From the NCBI RefSeq assembly GCF_000516985.1, contig NW_006917092.1:1566619-1630618 (forward strand): DNA of 64,000 nt, in the 5' to 3' direction. Both the position numbers and the translations under genes were made by a program. Each line of letters starts with the position of its first letter. The first letter of the stretch is position 1. Below are positions 8,672 to 20,119 of this stretch, one piece after another. The notes below the pieces were generated by a model. It saw only the letters and a list, made by a program, of their open reading frames with translations. It ran no database searches and was not told where the DNA came from. Source of the stretch: Pestalotiopsis fici W106-1 (taxonomy: Eukaryota > Ascomycota > Sordariomycetes > Amphisphaeriales > Sporocadaceae).

Positions 8672-10061
8672 TTCCGTGACCGCTACCTTTCATTTTATAA
8701 TCAGATTTGACTGTAGAATTTTCTATCAAGTCCCCACAACAAGATTGTCGCAGACAGTATTGTATAAGTGTGTACAACATTTTTGTTGTAAGACAAAGAA
8801 CCATAAAGGATCAATGCGGCTGGAAAGACCTCCATGTGAGAATATCACTCTTTGTTCCATGAGCTTCCCATAATAGGCCCCTCTAAGAGTCTATCAGATG
8901 TCTACTGGAAAAAGGACTACTGTCTCCTCATGTCCCATTGTTTTAGCAACAAATGTGTCATAGCACAAACCGTTGTCTACATATAGGCGGTAGCGGGGCT
9001 AATTGGTGGGGCTCGCCTGGTAGAGCCTGGCATATGCCACTGGTGGTAGATGAAGACATCATTGCATGTACTGGTTTTTATTGATTGGTCATCTAAATGA
9101 CAATATACCAGTTTACTTCAATTCCAACATCTTCCGGGGTCAAGAGGTGTTCAATCAATGCTATTGCGGGCGGAATTAAAGTCCTGGCATTGTTTCTACC
9201 GCGGAATGTCGGTATGTACTCATGGTCATATTGCAAATCGACAAGTTCAGCTCTGCTGCCCGCCCTGAGCGGATGCCCAAGACATTTCCAGCCGCTTTGC
9301 GTACCAGTAGCCAAAGGGTTCACGGCAGCCAAAAGTCCACGGCAGCATGAGCAGCGGAAGGGCCTAGACTCCACGCCACTAAGCTGTTGACATGCCATTT
9401 ATGTACCTGTACTTCCTCCGCCTTGCTCCATTTGCGATCATTCACCAATCATTCGACAATCTATGGTCTCCTACACGATTCTTTTTCTGCTTTCAGCTCT
9501 GCACGTAATGTACATATATGAGCCAAATCCAGCTCCTCCTCCAATGGCGAGGCTCACATGGCAGCTCGGAAACTGTGAGCATCCAAAATATTTCATGTAC
9601 GAACGACCGGCGGCAGCGCTCACGAGACTTTAGTATCGCATGCAAGATACGTGCCCGGACTTCCTCGGCTTGATTGAATAGAGTGCGTTCAACTTTGTCT
9701 CCGACGCTCGCGTATTGACATGCAGATGATGATTTTGGATTGTGAAGATAGATGAACGGCCACGTTGATGCTGCCGCGGAATAAATTGCTAGGGCTAGTC
9801 TTGTTTCTTTTCTTTCAGGGTTTCTGGTCGGTATTCTGTCATAATTGTAACTCTCCTGATTTATTCCCGTGGTGGTCTATCGGTACTCTTCTATCGAACG
9901 AGCCTTGGTAAGTTTACAGCTGAGACATTCGAATGCACTGCATGTGTTCATTTGAATGGACAATATTCAAGTTTGTGCCGTACGCGCATGAGCTGAGATC
10001 ACGATGCTCGAAACCATAGCTTCTCACCAAACTATCCAATCTTTACTATAGTATCTTGGAA

Positions 10062-10069
10062 TATAAATA
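10062..10069 (+). promoter_or_regulatory. TATA-like box of the small secreted protein gene
   Basis: TATAAATA lies 189 bases upstream of the ATG. With a 63-bp 5'-UTR intron between, this gives a spliced leader of ordinary length. Confidence 0.45.
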
Positions 10070-10179
10070 TGAGCTTCCATTTTTGTAATGATCAAGTTCG
10101 TTCTCTTTACCATTCAAGTACCCTCATCCATTGAACCAGTCCCCCATTAGCAATTGGTGTTCCTACCATCATCAGTCAA

Positions 10180-10242
10180 GTGAGACATTTTTCATGAGTT
10201 ACTGCAGCAATACCGATGACTAACTCATGCTATTTTCTCTAG
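10180..10242 (+). other. Predicted 5'-UTR intron
   Basis: Donor GTGAGA at 10180, branch site CTAAC at 10220-10224 and acceptor TTCTCTAG ending at 10242, fifteen bases before the ATG. All three signals have textbook spacing for a fungal intron. Confidence 0.55.
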
Positions 10243-10257
10243 GCTCCAAGCATCACG

Positions 10258-10545
10258 ATGTTCAAGTACTCTGGCATCTCCACCGCCGTCGCTGGTCTGC
10301 TTCTGCTTGCTGTCCCAGCATCTGCCAGCCTAGGGATTAGCGTTGTCGACGCATGTCACGAGCAATATGGGCCTACGTGGACAGCCTCCACCAAGGGAAA
10401 AGGCCCCTATGATTGGCAGTGTGTCAATACACTCGACAACATTCGGTGTGGGGTCAGCATGAACCAGTATTGCCGAACTACCTACGGCAGTTGGTTCCAC
10501 GCAGTCTCTACTGGGGGACTATACGATTGGGTTTGCAAAGAATAG
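10258..10545 (+). CDS. Small secreted Cys-rich protein with internal duplication
   Basis: The protein is 95 aa. A signal peptide covers about residues 1-23 (MFKYSGISTAVAGLLLLAVP...SASA-like end). The mature part is two related blocks, CHEQYGPTWTA...YDWQC and CRTTYGSWFHA...YDWVC, each starting with Cys and ending Y-D-W-x-C, plus one extra Cys (IRCGV) between them. The C...YG...W...YDWxC pattern recalls a small secreted module seen in fungi and actinobacteria, but I cannot name a function. Its size, secretion and Cys content fit an effector-like or antimicrobial-like protein; that is inference. A TATA box and a 5'-UTR intron precede it. Confidence 0.8.
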   Translation: MFKYSGISTAVAGLLLLAVPASASLGISVVDACHEQYGPTWTASTKGKGPYDWQCVNTLDNIRCGVSMNQYCRTTYGSWFHAVSTGGLYDWVCKE

Positions 10546-10855
10546 GTTTAGTAAAGTGAACTAGGTGGTCTCAGTCAGGTTGCCTTATTGAATGAACGAA
10601 TATATTTGCAATCACTGTCCTTTCTTACATGTGAATGACCTGGGCGACCCTGCAGAATGTAAACTGTAGATGCGTGTGCGATGCTCTTTCCTTTGTACAT
10701 TATCTTGGAGTCAGCATTGCGACTCCCTGAGCTCTTTGGCGAAAGGCCAAAGCATGCTCTAAACTGCAAGTTGGTAAAGGCGTCACGGCCTTTACCGTGT
10801 TTGGCGCACCTTGCTATCATCGATGCGACTAGACCCAACAATCCTCATTTCACCG

Positions 10856-12571
10856 TTATAGCTGCTGACTTGGCCATTCTGCTGGATGTTTCCCCTTCTC
10901 CGTACTTCCATAATCGTACTTGAGTTCCGTCTTCTCATACTTCACCACTGGCTTCAAGATTGTCAATTCCTCTCCAGGCGTTCCCCAGTCTGCGCTGATC
11001 TTTTCAAAATACGCCGGAGAAAAGAGTTCTGGCACTTTCTCCGGGAATGCAGGTATGAGCTACCGAGTGTTAGCGAAGCGTAGACCACGAAAGTGACAAT
11101 TTCGAATCGTGCTCACCTTGCGCAAAATCCTGTTCATGTTATCATAGTGTCTAAAGTTCATATCTTTCCACTTTTCCTGCAACCCGGCCTGGATATCCGC
11201 AGGCTGCGAACCAACCGACAGTAGGAAGCTATTGTACTGGTTGAGCGACATGGAGACTAGGTAATTGCCACCCTCCCTGGCTCGCCGATCCAGCGCATTC
11301 ATGATGCCCAAGCAGCCAATGATGCCAGTCTGAAAGTCGGCATTGGGCAGCGGCGGAACAATGGGCTCGTCGAGGCCGACAAACTTGCCCATCTCCCAAG
11401 AGAGCCCCACGACGGCGTCGCTAATCATTTGCCAGCCGCTGCGATGCGACAGGGGCCCGCCCCAGCCGTAGCAGTTCTCGCGGGCATACACCAGGCCCCG
11501 GCCGCGCCGCCGCGCCAGCTCGTGCACGTACTTGGGGCCAAAGCCGAGGCGATCGAGGGCACCGGGGCGGAAGCCATCGAGCAGCACGTCGGCGTCCTCG
11601 AGGAGGCGGAGCAGGGTCTGGCGGCCCGCGTCGGACTTGAGGTCCAGGTTCACGTCGACCTTGCCCAGGTTGCTCTCGACCAGAATGGCGCCCAGCTCGG
11701 ACAGCTGCTCGTGGGAGATGCGCACGACGGTCGCGCCAAAGAGCGCCGCGAGCCGCGCAATGGTCGGCCCGGCAATGGCTCTGGTGAGATCGAGGATCTT
11801 GATGCCCTCGAGGGGGCGAAACGTGGTGCTATTGTCAACTTGCGGCCACGGAACCGGAGGAAGTCTCTCGTCCTGGAACGCTTCAACCAGGTAGATGGGG
11901 TCGTGAGCGACGACCTTGCCGTGCTCACTCGCCAGATACTCCTCCTTGGTGAGCGCGATGCAGCCGGCCTGGCGCCAGTGTTCATTCGCCTCGAGGTCCA
12001 ACCAGGCAGCGTCGTATTCCCTAAGCTTGTCACAATAGCGACCAATGATCTTCAACTCATCCTTTTCATCGTCGGACGTGGGCAGACCCAGCATCTGCAA
12101 GGTCTTGTTGGCATCTAGACTGGCGTGCGTATGAAACCACCTTCCATCTTTTGTTGGGTACACATTAGTGCATAATCGGCGCCAAGGCAGGTATTGCTTG
12201 GCCAGGTCGTACTTTTGGTATCGTGGTACGATGTCCGGGTCGCCGATGCTCTTGTCTCCAAACTTGGTCAGCATAAACGCAAAGATGAAGATTGTCGCCA
12301 AGTCGCTATTGACAGTCACGGTCTGTGTGATGCCGAAGCGCTGCTGCGCGAGTACATTGCCATAGGTGGCGAGGAGAGCCCACAGGGCCGTGCTGGTTTC
12401 ACTGGCCTTGGTGGGCGCGGGTAGAAAGGGCTTTGCAATCGGCGTCTCCTCGTCAACGATTGTCCGCGAGGCCGCTTCTATCACCTCTTTTGGGAGGCCG
12501 AGGCGTGCGTCTTGTAAAAGCACGTCGTGGAAGATCCGGGAAGCTTCCTTTTGGATAGTGTAGTCGCTCAT
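10856..12571 (-). CDS. CaiB/BaiF-family CoA-transferase-like protein
   Basis: Exons are 12571-11117 and 11059-10856 (552 aa); the 57-bp intron (GTGAGC...GGTAG) is in phase. Class III CoA-transferases move CoA between carboxylic acids. The clear CaiB N-terminal signature is at residues 252-282 (RPLEGIKILDLTRAIAGPT then ARLAALFGATVVRI), followed by ADVLLDGFRPGALDRLGF and NADFQTGIIGCLGIMNALDRR. Residues 100-165 resemble the usual C-terminal half of the family (TKDGRWFHTHASLD), so the halves are in swapped order, as in other fungal members. At the position of the family's catalytic Asp (G-[YF]-D) the sequence is SGWQMISDA, with Gln. The substrate is unknown. The gene sits tail-to-head with the MFS permease, and the Zn2Cys6 regulator lies beyond. 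Confidence 0.85.
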
Positions 12572-13203
12572 TGCGTCTGTTGTATCGACAAACAGTCAGG
12601 CACTCTGACAAGATGGAGTTTACATTCCTTTCATGTGCTTGAAAAGTATTCCGCATCATTCTCTTATCACCGCGTGGGAATCACGGGTAAATGGCTGCAC
12701 TCTCCGCATGGCGCAATCCCGTCCGCATTCCTTATACAGCAGGTGGGGCCATGTCAGATGGTGCTCTCATTGCATCGACACCCGGCAGTGATAACAGTCG
12801 GCACAGATCTCGGCCGGTCAAAGGCGGACAAAGGACATGATTTTGCAAAGTAAATCACTAATGCTACATATATTATGGCAATTCCCAATATTCTCGGGAT
12901 ATATTCAATTGTCGCGAAATGAGGACAAAAGTTGATGCATGGTTTGCACGACTCGCCGTCTTCATGTCTGCTTAGGTAGCTTCATCATAGGTGCAATGGA
13001 ACGTTGTGCCAAGCCTATGGCGAATCCACCGATGGTTGCTACTGTGGACGCTCAACTGTCAACAAGTCTTTGATATGTATTAGTATATGGTTGAGCTGTC
13101 TCATATTCGTCTTGTAACACATTGTGGCGTTCTCGGCAAGCTTACTCTACAGATTAAATAAGCACACCTCTGTAGCTCAAGGTTTATGGCTTCAATTTGA
13201 CCA
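12572..13203. other. Intergenic region
   Basis: Promoter region of the CoA-transferase gene and 3' flank of the permease gene. I see no gene or distinct motif. Confidence 0.6.
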
Positions 13204-15394
13204 CTAATGCAGTTTGAGATCGTGCTCCAAGTGTGCGATCGCAATCTGGTCTCTATACTGCTCAGCCAACTTGGCATCCAAGTCCTGCTCGAAAACGTTG
13301 ACTTGGGTCGTCGCAAACTTCCTAGCCTTGATGCGCTTCTCAAAGAGCAGGTCGAGCTCTGCAAAGGTTCTGAAGGGGTATTGAGATCAGCCAACTGCTA
13401 CTATATGTAAGAATCAAGAGTTTTGGGTTAGCCACTCACCGGCCAGACGGCTCAGGAACCCGGAAGTATGTATAGATGATACAAAGTCCGCAAATTCCAG
13501 CCTACAAAATTGTCAGTTCAAAATGCTTCACGATTAAACGACGCGACCGTACCCAGAAGAATCCTGTATAATTGCCCCAGTCCCAGGCACCAGGGTTCAA
13601 CATGTAAGGGGTGAGAACTCCACAGACAATAGCGACAATGTTGCTAGAAACGAGGGTTAGCTATCTCTGCACTACCGGTAGTGGAAGAAGGAGCTCACTA
13701 GAGAACGCGGCCGAGAACAACCGTCTTGATCTGCAGTCGACGTGTGGAGATCTCTGACACCAAGGAGTAACAGACGGTACCAACAGTGAGCTGATAGCAC
13801 AAAGCCCATACTAGCATGATGCATCCAGTTGCCAACGAGGCGGTGGTGCGATCTGGCACCATGCCGAGGAAACCCAGAATCAGCAGCATGAAGAATAGAA
13901 GAACAAGTCCCCAGAGGTACAAAGACCTTCGGCCAACTCCCAGTTTCATGAGACCCCAAGCACCGAAGACGCCCACGCAATTGATGGCATATTGACCCAG
14001 GGCAAAGGCGTAGGCTTTGGATGAATCAAGACCGGCCTGTTCCAGGAAGTATCTGTGCGGAGTTCAGCGATGCAAATGTAAAGGTAACAGGGAAAGACTC
14101 ACGTGGAGTAGTTGGAGAATGAGTTGCCGCTCAGATTTTGAATGGCCCAAACCATGCAGACAATCTACCAATTGTAAGCTTGGCTGAAAGATGAGCAGTA
14201 TAACATGTACTTACCTCTGTCCGTCGAAGGTCAGTTCCTCTAAAGCAGTCGAGGTAGCTAGCGCCTTTGGTGATCTGCATGCTTATATTAGCGAGACTAT
14301 AGTGTTCAAAGGCAGCGTATTTCCATACCTTTTGCTCGAGAGCAGTGGTGTGCACCATCATGGCGATAGTCTCATCGGCGTCGAATTCAGTCTCCTTTTC
14401 CATCGACGTCAATCTCAGCAGAGCCTGCTTTGCCTCATCAAGCCTCTCCCTGCGGACAAGCCACCAGGGACTTTCGGGGGCCATGTAGATTCCAACCAGG
14501 AGCGGGACCGGCCACATCCACTGCAATGCATATGGCTGCAAAGTGTCAGTGCGCTCAAAAACGTACATGACTTGACGTGATGGTTACTCACAATGCGATA
14601 AGCCCATTCGTCGGTCCTCCACATGTTGCCCATAATGACACCAATACCAATCTCCTGGCCAATGCCCCAGCAAAAGTTGATATAAGTGGTCTATCCTCCG
14701 GTTAGACTCTGGTGTTATTAAAAAATCCGTGCTAATTCAGACTCACCAAATAACCGCGTAGCGCGACAGGGCAGACCTCGGAGGCATAGGTGATAGTAAG
14801 GGTCTGGAAGACACCCCATGGAATACCGCAAAGAATCTCGGCAATCTGCAGCGTGACAACCGTCTGTGCCGTGAAAAAGATTGCAGTAAAGGCGATGATG
14901 AGTACTAGACAAGCCATGACAGTATACCGGTAGCCGAAGCGCTCCGAGACCCAGCCGTTGATCAAAAGGCCGATAATCTCACCCACGGTGGCACCATTGC
15001 TGAGACCTGCCTGCCATCGGGCTGGGACCTGCCAAGTGCCGTCGGGCAGCTGTTCACCATACTTGCGATTGAACTGATCAAAGGCGTAAAAGTTGTTGAC
15101 TAGGGAAACATCATAGCCTTCCATGCAGATGCAGGTTGAGATCAGGACACTCCAGCCAATAGCCTTTGGATACAGCCGGATGCCCTGCCAAAGGGTCATC
15201 CTGTGCTCCTTTTCGGTAGCCTGCTTGGCATCTTGGATGAGGTCTCTCATCTGCCTGGCGACATTGTCTTCCGGGCCGTCCGGCTGCTTCTCCGGATTGT
15301 GGTTGTGGTGCCCCTGAGCGGCAGTGACATGCTGCTCCTGTGACACGCGAGCAGCATGGCCGGTGGCAGACGCAGAATCAGACGCCGAAGCCAT
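13204..15394 (-). CDS. MFS sugar permease, alpha-glucoside/maltose type
   Basis: Nine exons: 15394-14747, 14690-14592, 14535-14329, 14274-14215, 14164-14103, 14052-13699, 13643-13553, 13501-13440 and 13369-13204, giving 582 aa with all phases consistent. It is a proton-coupled sugar transporter of the plasma membrane with 12 predicted helices. Diagnostic blocks are EGYDVSLVNNFYAF in TM1, the TM4-5 segment YASEVCPVALRGYL/TTYINFCWGIGQEIG, and YALQWMWPVPLLVGIYMAPE followed by SPWWLVRR at the central loop. The C-terminal cytosolic tail RTFAELDLLFEKRI is also typical. These match fungal MAL-type general alpha-glucoside permeases, though the true substrate may differ. ATG 15394 (MASASDSAS) is chosen because upstream in-frame sequence lacks family similarity. 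The gene shares a promoter region with the Zn2Cys6 regulator. Confidence 0.9.
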
Positions 15395-17011
15395 CTTACT
15401 TGTCCTCCGCGTGTGTTGATCCTCTGGGCGGAATGAAACGGTGCAGGTCGCGCGTCTAGCGGCTCGTGGAGATCCGAGCTGCTGCTGCAGGCAACTTCGT
15501 TCGTGACAAGTTGCCCAAAATGCACATGCAGGTTGATTGGCGGTTTGTTTGGTCTCACCAGAACTGGGGCGCAGGGACCTCGAGACCCGATTCACCCGAG
15601 AGACTCGAAAATTCTCTTTTGACTTGACTGTGCGACCCGGTTATAATCTCCACATGAAGGCGCTCGCGATGCGGCGATGTGGGGGTATTGACTAGAACTT
15701 GCGGGGCGCCGTTGCTGACTCGAAGGTTTTGAGGAAAAGGGGAAGTTATGAACGAATTTTCTCTCCTAGTCTTCAATGATTTTGTTTGCACTCCAGAGTG
15801 GAAAAAAATCAATGGAAGTTGTAGATGAAAACAATATCTCACGTGCGCCGTTACTTGTCTCCTCAATTCTCCGAGAGCCGCGGAATTGAATATTGGCTGG
15901 GCTTTGAGCAAGCACAAGAAATGAGGTGGTTCAGGGTCCAGGCCAGGCCATTGTCCATGTTGGCCAGCAGACTTCCAGGGGTCGACGTACGAATCAGCAA
16001 GTACGGCATAGTGCAGTGCGTACACAGAATTTCAGTGACCAGGTTTCCCCCATTGATACAACAAACTCGATTGCTATTCTTGCACGGGCCACTCGCTACC
16101 AAAGAATAGCAATTGCTCTATACCCTTCATATACTAGATGGATTGTGTCTTGGAAAAGGCTTGTCATGCGTTGTTGGGGATCAACACAATTGATGTTCGT
16201 GTAGCGCTAGGCACGACCGAAGGAAGCATCGGTTATATCTTTGCTACTCACGAGGGCTTTTTCACGATACCTACCTAGCCTGCAAAATGTTTACAAGCAA
16301 TAGCATGTACTAATAAGAGATGAAAAACGTAACAGTTGCATGACAATTGCCTCAATACAGTCAGGCGTATATTATAGCAACTGGTCTTGGACCAATCCGA
16401 TACCCCAGAACAAAAACATTATCATTGCAAGGCCGGGGGAGTTGCCTCTTGGCGTGTCTCTGACAGTGGAGTTCTGCGGGGAAGCTGCAGTAGATTAGAG
16501 GGAATTGGGGGAATGGGACAGCGGCGATAGGTTTTTCTCTCGCTGCCATTTGCCGGGTGCCCCGCTAATCCCTTGGGTCCCATGACGTCGAATTTCTTCT
16601 GGGTCTGACCTGGATTGGATACGGGGCACACAGCACACCCCAGAACCCCAGATCAGGCAAGGCAGGCAGGCAGGGCGAGCAGGCACTTCCCAGTCGAATA
16701 CCCAAGGTACCCCGGGTTGGCCTGGGAACTTTTTGAGGGGAAGAGGATTCAACCCCAGGCCGCCATCCAGTCAAGTCCCAGTGGCACCCCAGACAAAGAT
16801 GGTCTCCCCCAGACCTAAGCCAGACAGACACACCAATACATTACCCAGCAACTATTTTGCTGCCGTGTCACTCACTCGGGCGTTTTGCCCATCTCTGGAC
16901 GATCACTTCTAATACCAACACTTCCGGAAAACTTAATGATTGAAGAGTGGCAGACGTAAGGAGATTTGCCCGGCTTGCAAGTGGCCGCTCATACCTCGAA
17001 CGATACCGCGA
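15395..17011. other. Divergent promoter region, sugar permease / Zn2Cys6 regulator
   Basis: About 1.6 kb with no gene. Its right half is GC-rich and carries six copies of CCCCAG (see separate entry). Short open frames on both strands between 16361 and 16831 reflect base composition. Confidence 0.6.
16403..16812. promoter_or_regulatory. Cluster of six CCCCAG (CreA-type) sites
   Basis: CCCCAG occurs at 16403-16408, 16638-16643, 16646-16651, 16753-16758, 16787-16792 and 16807-16812. Its complement CTGGGG fits SYGGRG, the binding consensus of the carbon-catabolite repressor CreA/Cre1. Two copies are 8 bp apart, an arrangement often functional in Aspergillus. All six lie on the same strand, 200-610 bp from the regulator ATG. 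Confidence 0.5.
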
Positions 17012-19321
17012 ATGCCCTCACACGAGAAAGCGGAGCTCCTGGCCACACCATGGTACGATTTCTTCCTTTTGTTGTTGATTCATTCATTCACGCCCTTGCG
17101 CTCCGTTCAACTTTGTTTTGTGGAGTGACAGTCGGCAGCGTTGCCTTGGGTATGACGGCTAAGATGCTGACCTGGTTTCCGGCGCCGCCGCAGCCTTCCG
17201 TGCCGGGAGAATCATTTGAAATGTGACCGGCTAATACCGAAATGCTCCCGGTGCTCAAACTCCGGCCGGGAGTGCAAACTTGCCTTCAAATTCAAGCCCG
17301 CAAAAGGTATGTCGTCATTCTCTTCCACCAGGCAGGCAATCAAAGTCAATAAGCTCCATCGTTTGTTGAGGCTCAATTGACACCCTTGCCTCTCTAGATA
17401 CATTCAAGAAGAACCAGCGATGGATCAAAACCCCCAGAAGCCGTAAGTCCCCATCTCTTGGCCATACTCTTGTGAGAGACTGATTCGACTTATGCATTTA
17501 TTAGTGACATACATAGACGAAACAACGTCATTAGCATTCGGAAGCTCGCCAGAAAATTCCTTTACACCTCAGAGCGACCGAGGAGATTCACCTAGGTCTC
17601 CCCAATCTAGTCGGGATGATGCATCAGACAAGGCGGCTCCTCGCCCCGTAGAGGAGCCGTACCGCTACCCTACTGCAAGCGAGTCGCCGCGGGAGCAGCG
17701 CACAACTCACAGTCCATCACATACTCATTCGATATCACGATCTGAACCTTCCCCCATCGAGAAGCCTTTTGTTTCTTGGTCAGGGTCTGATAGGAACAGA
17801 GACGTTTCCGACAGCCCCATTGCCCGCAGTCATTCAGCCCAGCAGCCACCGCCCCAGGATAGGCAATTACCCACGCCCACCAGGAGTGTTGGCAGCCTCT
17901 CACACCTTTCACTTTCTGACCCATTTTCATTGATGAATGAGACCGAAGCACACTTGTTTAGACACTATGTACAACACTTGGGAGTTTGTGTAAGTATATC
18001 CACAACTTGCTTCGGCTCTTTTCTCGTCTCTAACATGCACATCTAGCTTGATTTGACTGACCCATTGCGAAATTTTGAGCTTGTGGTACCACAGCGTGCG
18101 ACCATGTCTCCAACCCTGCTCAAAGCCATTTTTGCCATTGCCGCCAGGCATCTGAGCCAGACAAGTGATTATGACCCGTTGGCCTCCAATAGGTATCACG
18201 ATGAATGTCTTGGGTACCTCATCCCCATGCTGGATAACTCTTTTACTGTATCTGATGAAAACCTTTTCGCTGCTACAATCATCTTGAGGATGCTTGAAGA
18301 AATGGATGGTGAGTTTTCAATGTTTACAATTTTGAAATACTGAAAGCTGAGTGTGAAATGCAGCCAGTTCAGGCCAGGACAATCATGGTCACCTCCTAGG
18401 CATTCATGCTTTCGTGAATGTTGGAGATCAAATCATGCTGCCAGGTAGTCTGAGCGCAGCGTCATATTGGGTTGGTCTACGCCAGGAGATTTATAGTGCC
18501 ATGAGCACTCAGGCGCCTGTGAAAATCCGCCTTGATCATTTCATTGTTGACCGCTCCTTTGAGCCCACTGACGACTATTCGTGGTCAAACCGGGCGGTGG
18601 TAAATCTTGCCGATGTTTTGAATTTTTGCTTTTCCGAGACGGCCCAGCCAAACTCTCGATGGACGTACCTGAACGACCAATGCACTCGCTGGGATGAGAC
18701 GCGACCCCCATCCTTTGAACCTTTTTATTTTCGGGAGCAAGGTGTTGCAGATGCATTTCCGCAAATCTGGTATCACTCGAGTTGTCATGGTAAGGCATCG
18801 AACTCCAGCAGGCCAATGAGTGACGTGCTAATTGTGGTATCTGAAAAGTTGTCGGGGTACAGCATCACATCCTGGCCCAGTTATTGTTGGCGCAGTTTGA
18901 TCCTGCAATACCGAGAGTTGGTACCAAGAGGGCTGCCGCTGTAAAGGCCATAGCGGTAAGTACAACGACTCTATCCAGCCCCGTTTTGAAGAGACTTGGA
19001 CTGACCTGGCCAAGAAACGAGTCGACTATTTGATGCGACAGATATGTGGGATTGGGTCATGCAATCAATGGACGCCCCCGGCTTTATTTACTGCGTCCAT
19101 GGGGATTGCCATGTGTAAGTGTTTCCAGTCGCTCGAAATCTCGGGATGTATTTCCGAAACTGACCATTATAGTTGGCGATCAATTCGAAAACAGGTCAGA
19201 CCAGGAGGCAATGTTAGACGTGCTCAAAAAGACAGAAACGAACCATGCACGTCCTACAAAGGCAATACAGCAGCAGCTTATGAGGGTGTGGGGGTGGATG
19301 ACGGACTACGAGCATGGCTAG
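17012..19321 (+). CDS. Zn2Cys6 transcription factor (ARCA-like)
   Basis: Nine exons: 17012-17052, 17194-17306, 17398-17442, 17505-17989, 18047-18308, 18364-18789, 18849-18955, 19042-19114 and 19173-19321, giving 566 aa with every phase agreeing. The first intron splits the zinc cluster; splicing rebuilds C-LP-C-RENHLK-C-DRLIPK-C-SR-C-SNSGRE-C, spacing C-x2-C-x6-C-x6-C-x2-C-x6-C. A Ser/Pro-rich low-complexity linker follows (about residues 75-210). Then comes the fungal_trans_2-type domain beginning ETEAHLFRHYVQHLGVCLDLTDP, with AIAARHLSQTSDYD and the VVGVQHHILAQLLLAQFDP helix. Its position beside the permease and CoA-transferase suggests a pathway-specific activator of these genes. The short first exon (41 nt) would be missed by simple ORF calling. 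Confidence 0.88.
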
Positions 19322-20119
19322 AATCGACTACTGCCCACTGAATTATGAACTCATTGAACAAATCCAGTTCCGGACTTTCCTCGTGTGGTCGTTCAGGAAA
19401 ACATTTCCAGGCACAATCAAGTAGGTACACGCGCTACACATTGGCATAGATACCTGGGTAGCCTATCGGCCTCTAGGCTTTGGGTTGATAAGCAGGCGAG
19501 GCGCGAGTGCCCGTCTGTTTGGTCCCCTTCCCGGCAAATAGGGCAAGCAAGGGTATGGAATACTTGCGGCGCGACGGAACCTAGAATGAGAAAAGATGAC
19601 GATCAGAAATTCTTGACTGCCTACTGGTCCCCGCACTCAGAACCACAGATTGGCGATCTAGAGCCAGAGGTGCCAAGTAGCACGAGGCCTAATTAGTGGA
19701 CGGCGTAATGCGTGCGCAAGAATAGTCTTCCCCGTGGAGAGAGGTAGATGATTTCCGTTTGGGGTAGTCTTCGGGCATTTTGACCCGATCTGACTTATAT
19801 AGGTCAAACACTAGACACTCAAGTGGGTGGTGCGGCACTTACCCTCGGCGATTTTATCCTTTTTTGACTGCTGCATTCCCAGTTTACTGACGGCAACTCC
19901 AGTTACATCAGTCTCCACCATAATGATATACTTTTCAGTATATATCGACCCTGGAACTGACTTCAAAATGATTATTTTCGACATTCAATTCATATCAAAC
20001 AATACCAACAACTACAATATTGATTGTCGCCTGTACATATATATTACAAGACGGCGATACTTTCCATCACCTCACGATACCCATTCACCTCTACCCAAGT
20101 CTCAACACAATTAGACACG
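19322..20119. other. Intergenic region, promoter of inositol oxygenase
   Basis: The 3' flank of the regulator and upstream region of the next gene. A TA-rich stretch lies at about 19920-20045. No further gene is seen. Confidence 0.55.

Larger units (their letters stand above)
8672..10257. other. Intergenic region with weak ORFs
   Basis: About 1.6 kb. At 9093-9398 both strands are open; the minus-strand frame (101 codons from an ATG) has some coding look near its end but no recognisable domain and no neighbouring exon. The right end carries the TATA box and 5'-UTR intron of the small secreted protein gene. Nothing else is seen. Confidence 0.5.

Noticed and set aside
9010..9060. tRNA-like stretch with GGTAGAGCC
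   Set aside because: Only a loose A-box match; no B-box, acceptor stem or cloverleaf can be drawn.
9093..9398. Possible 101-aa gene on the minus strand
   Set aside because: The opposite strand is equally open, there is no domain, no neighbouring exon and no promoter feature; kept only as a note in the intergenic entry.
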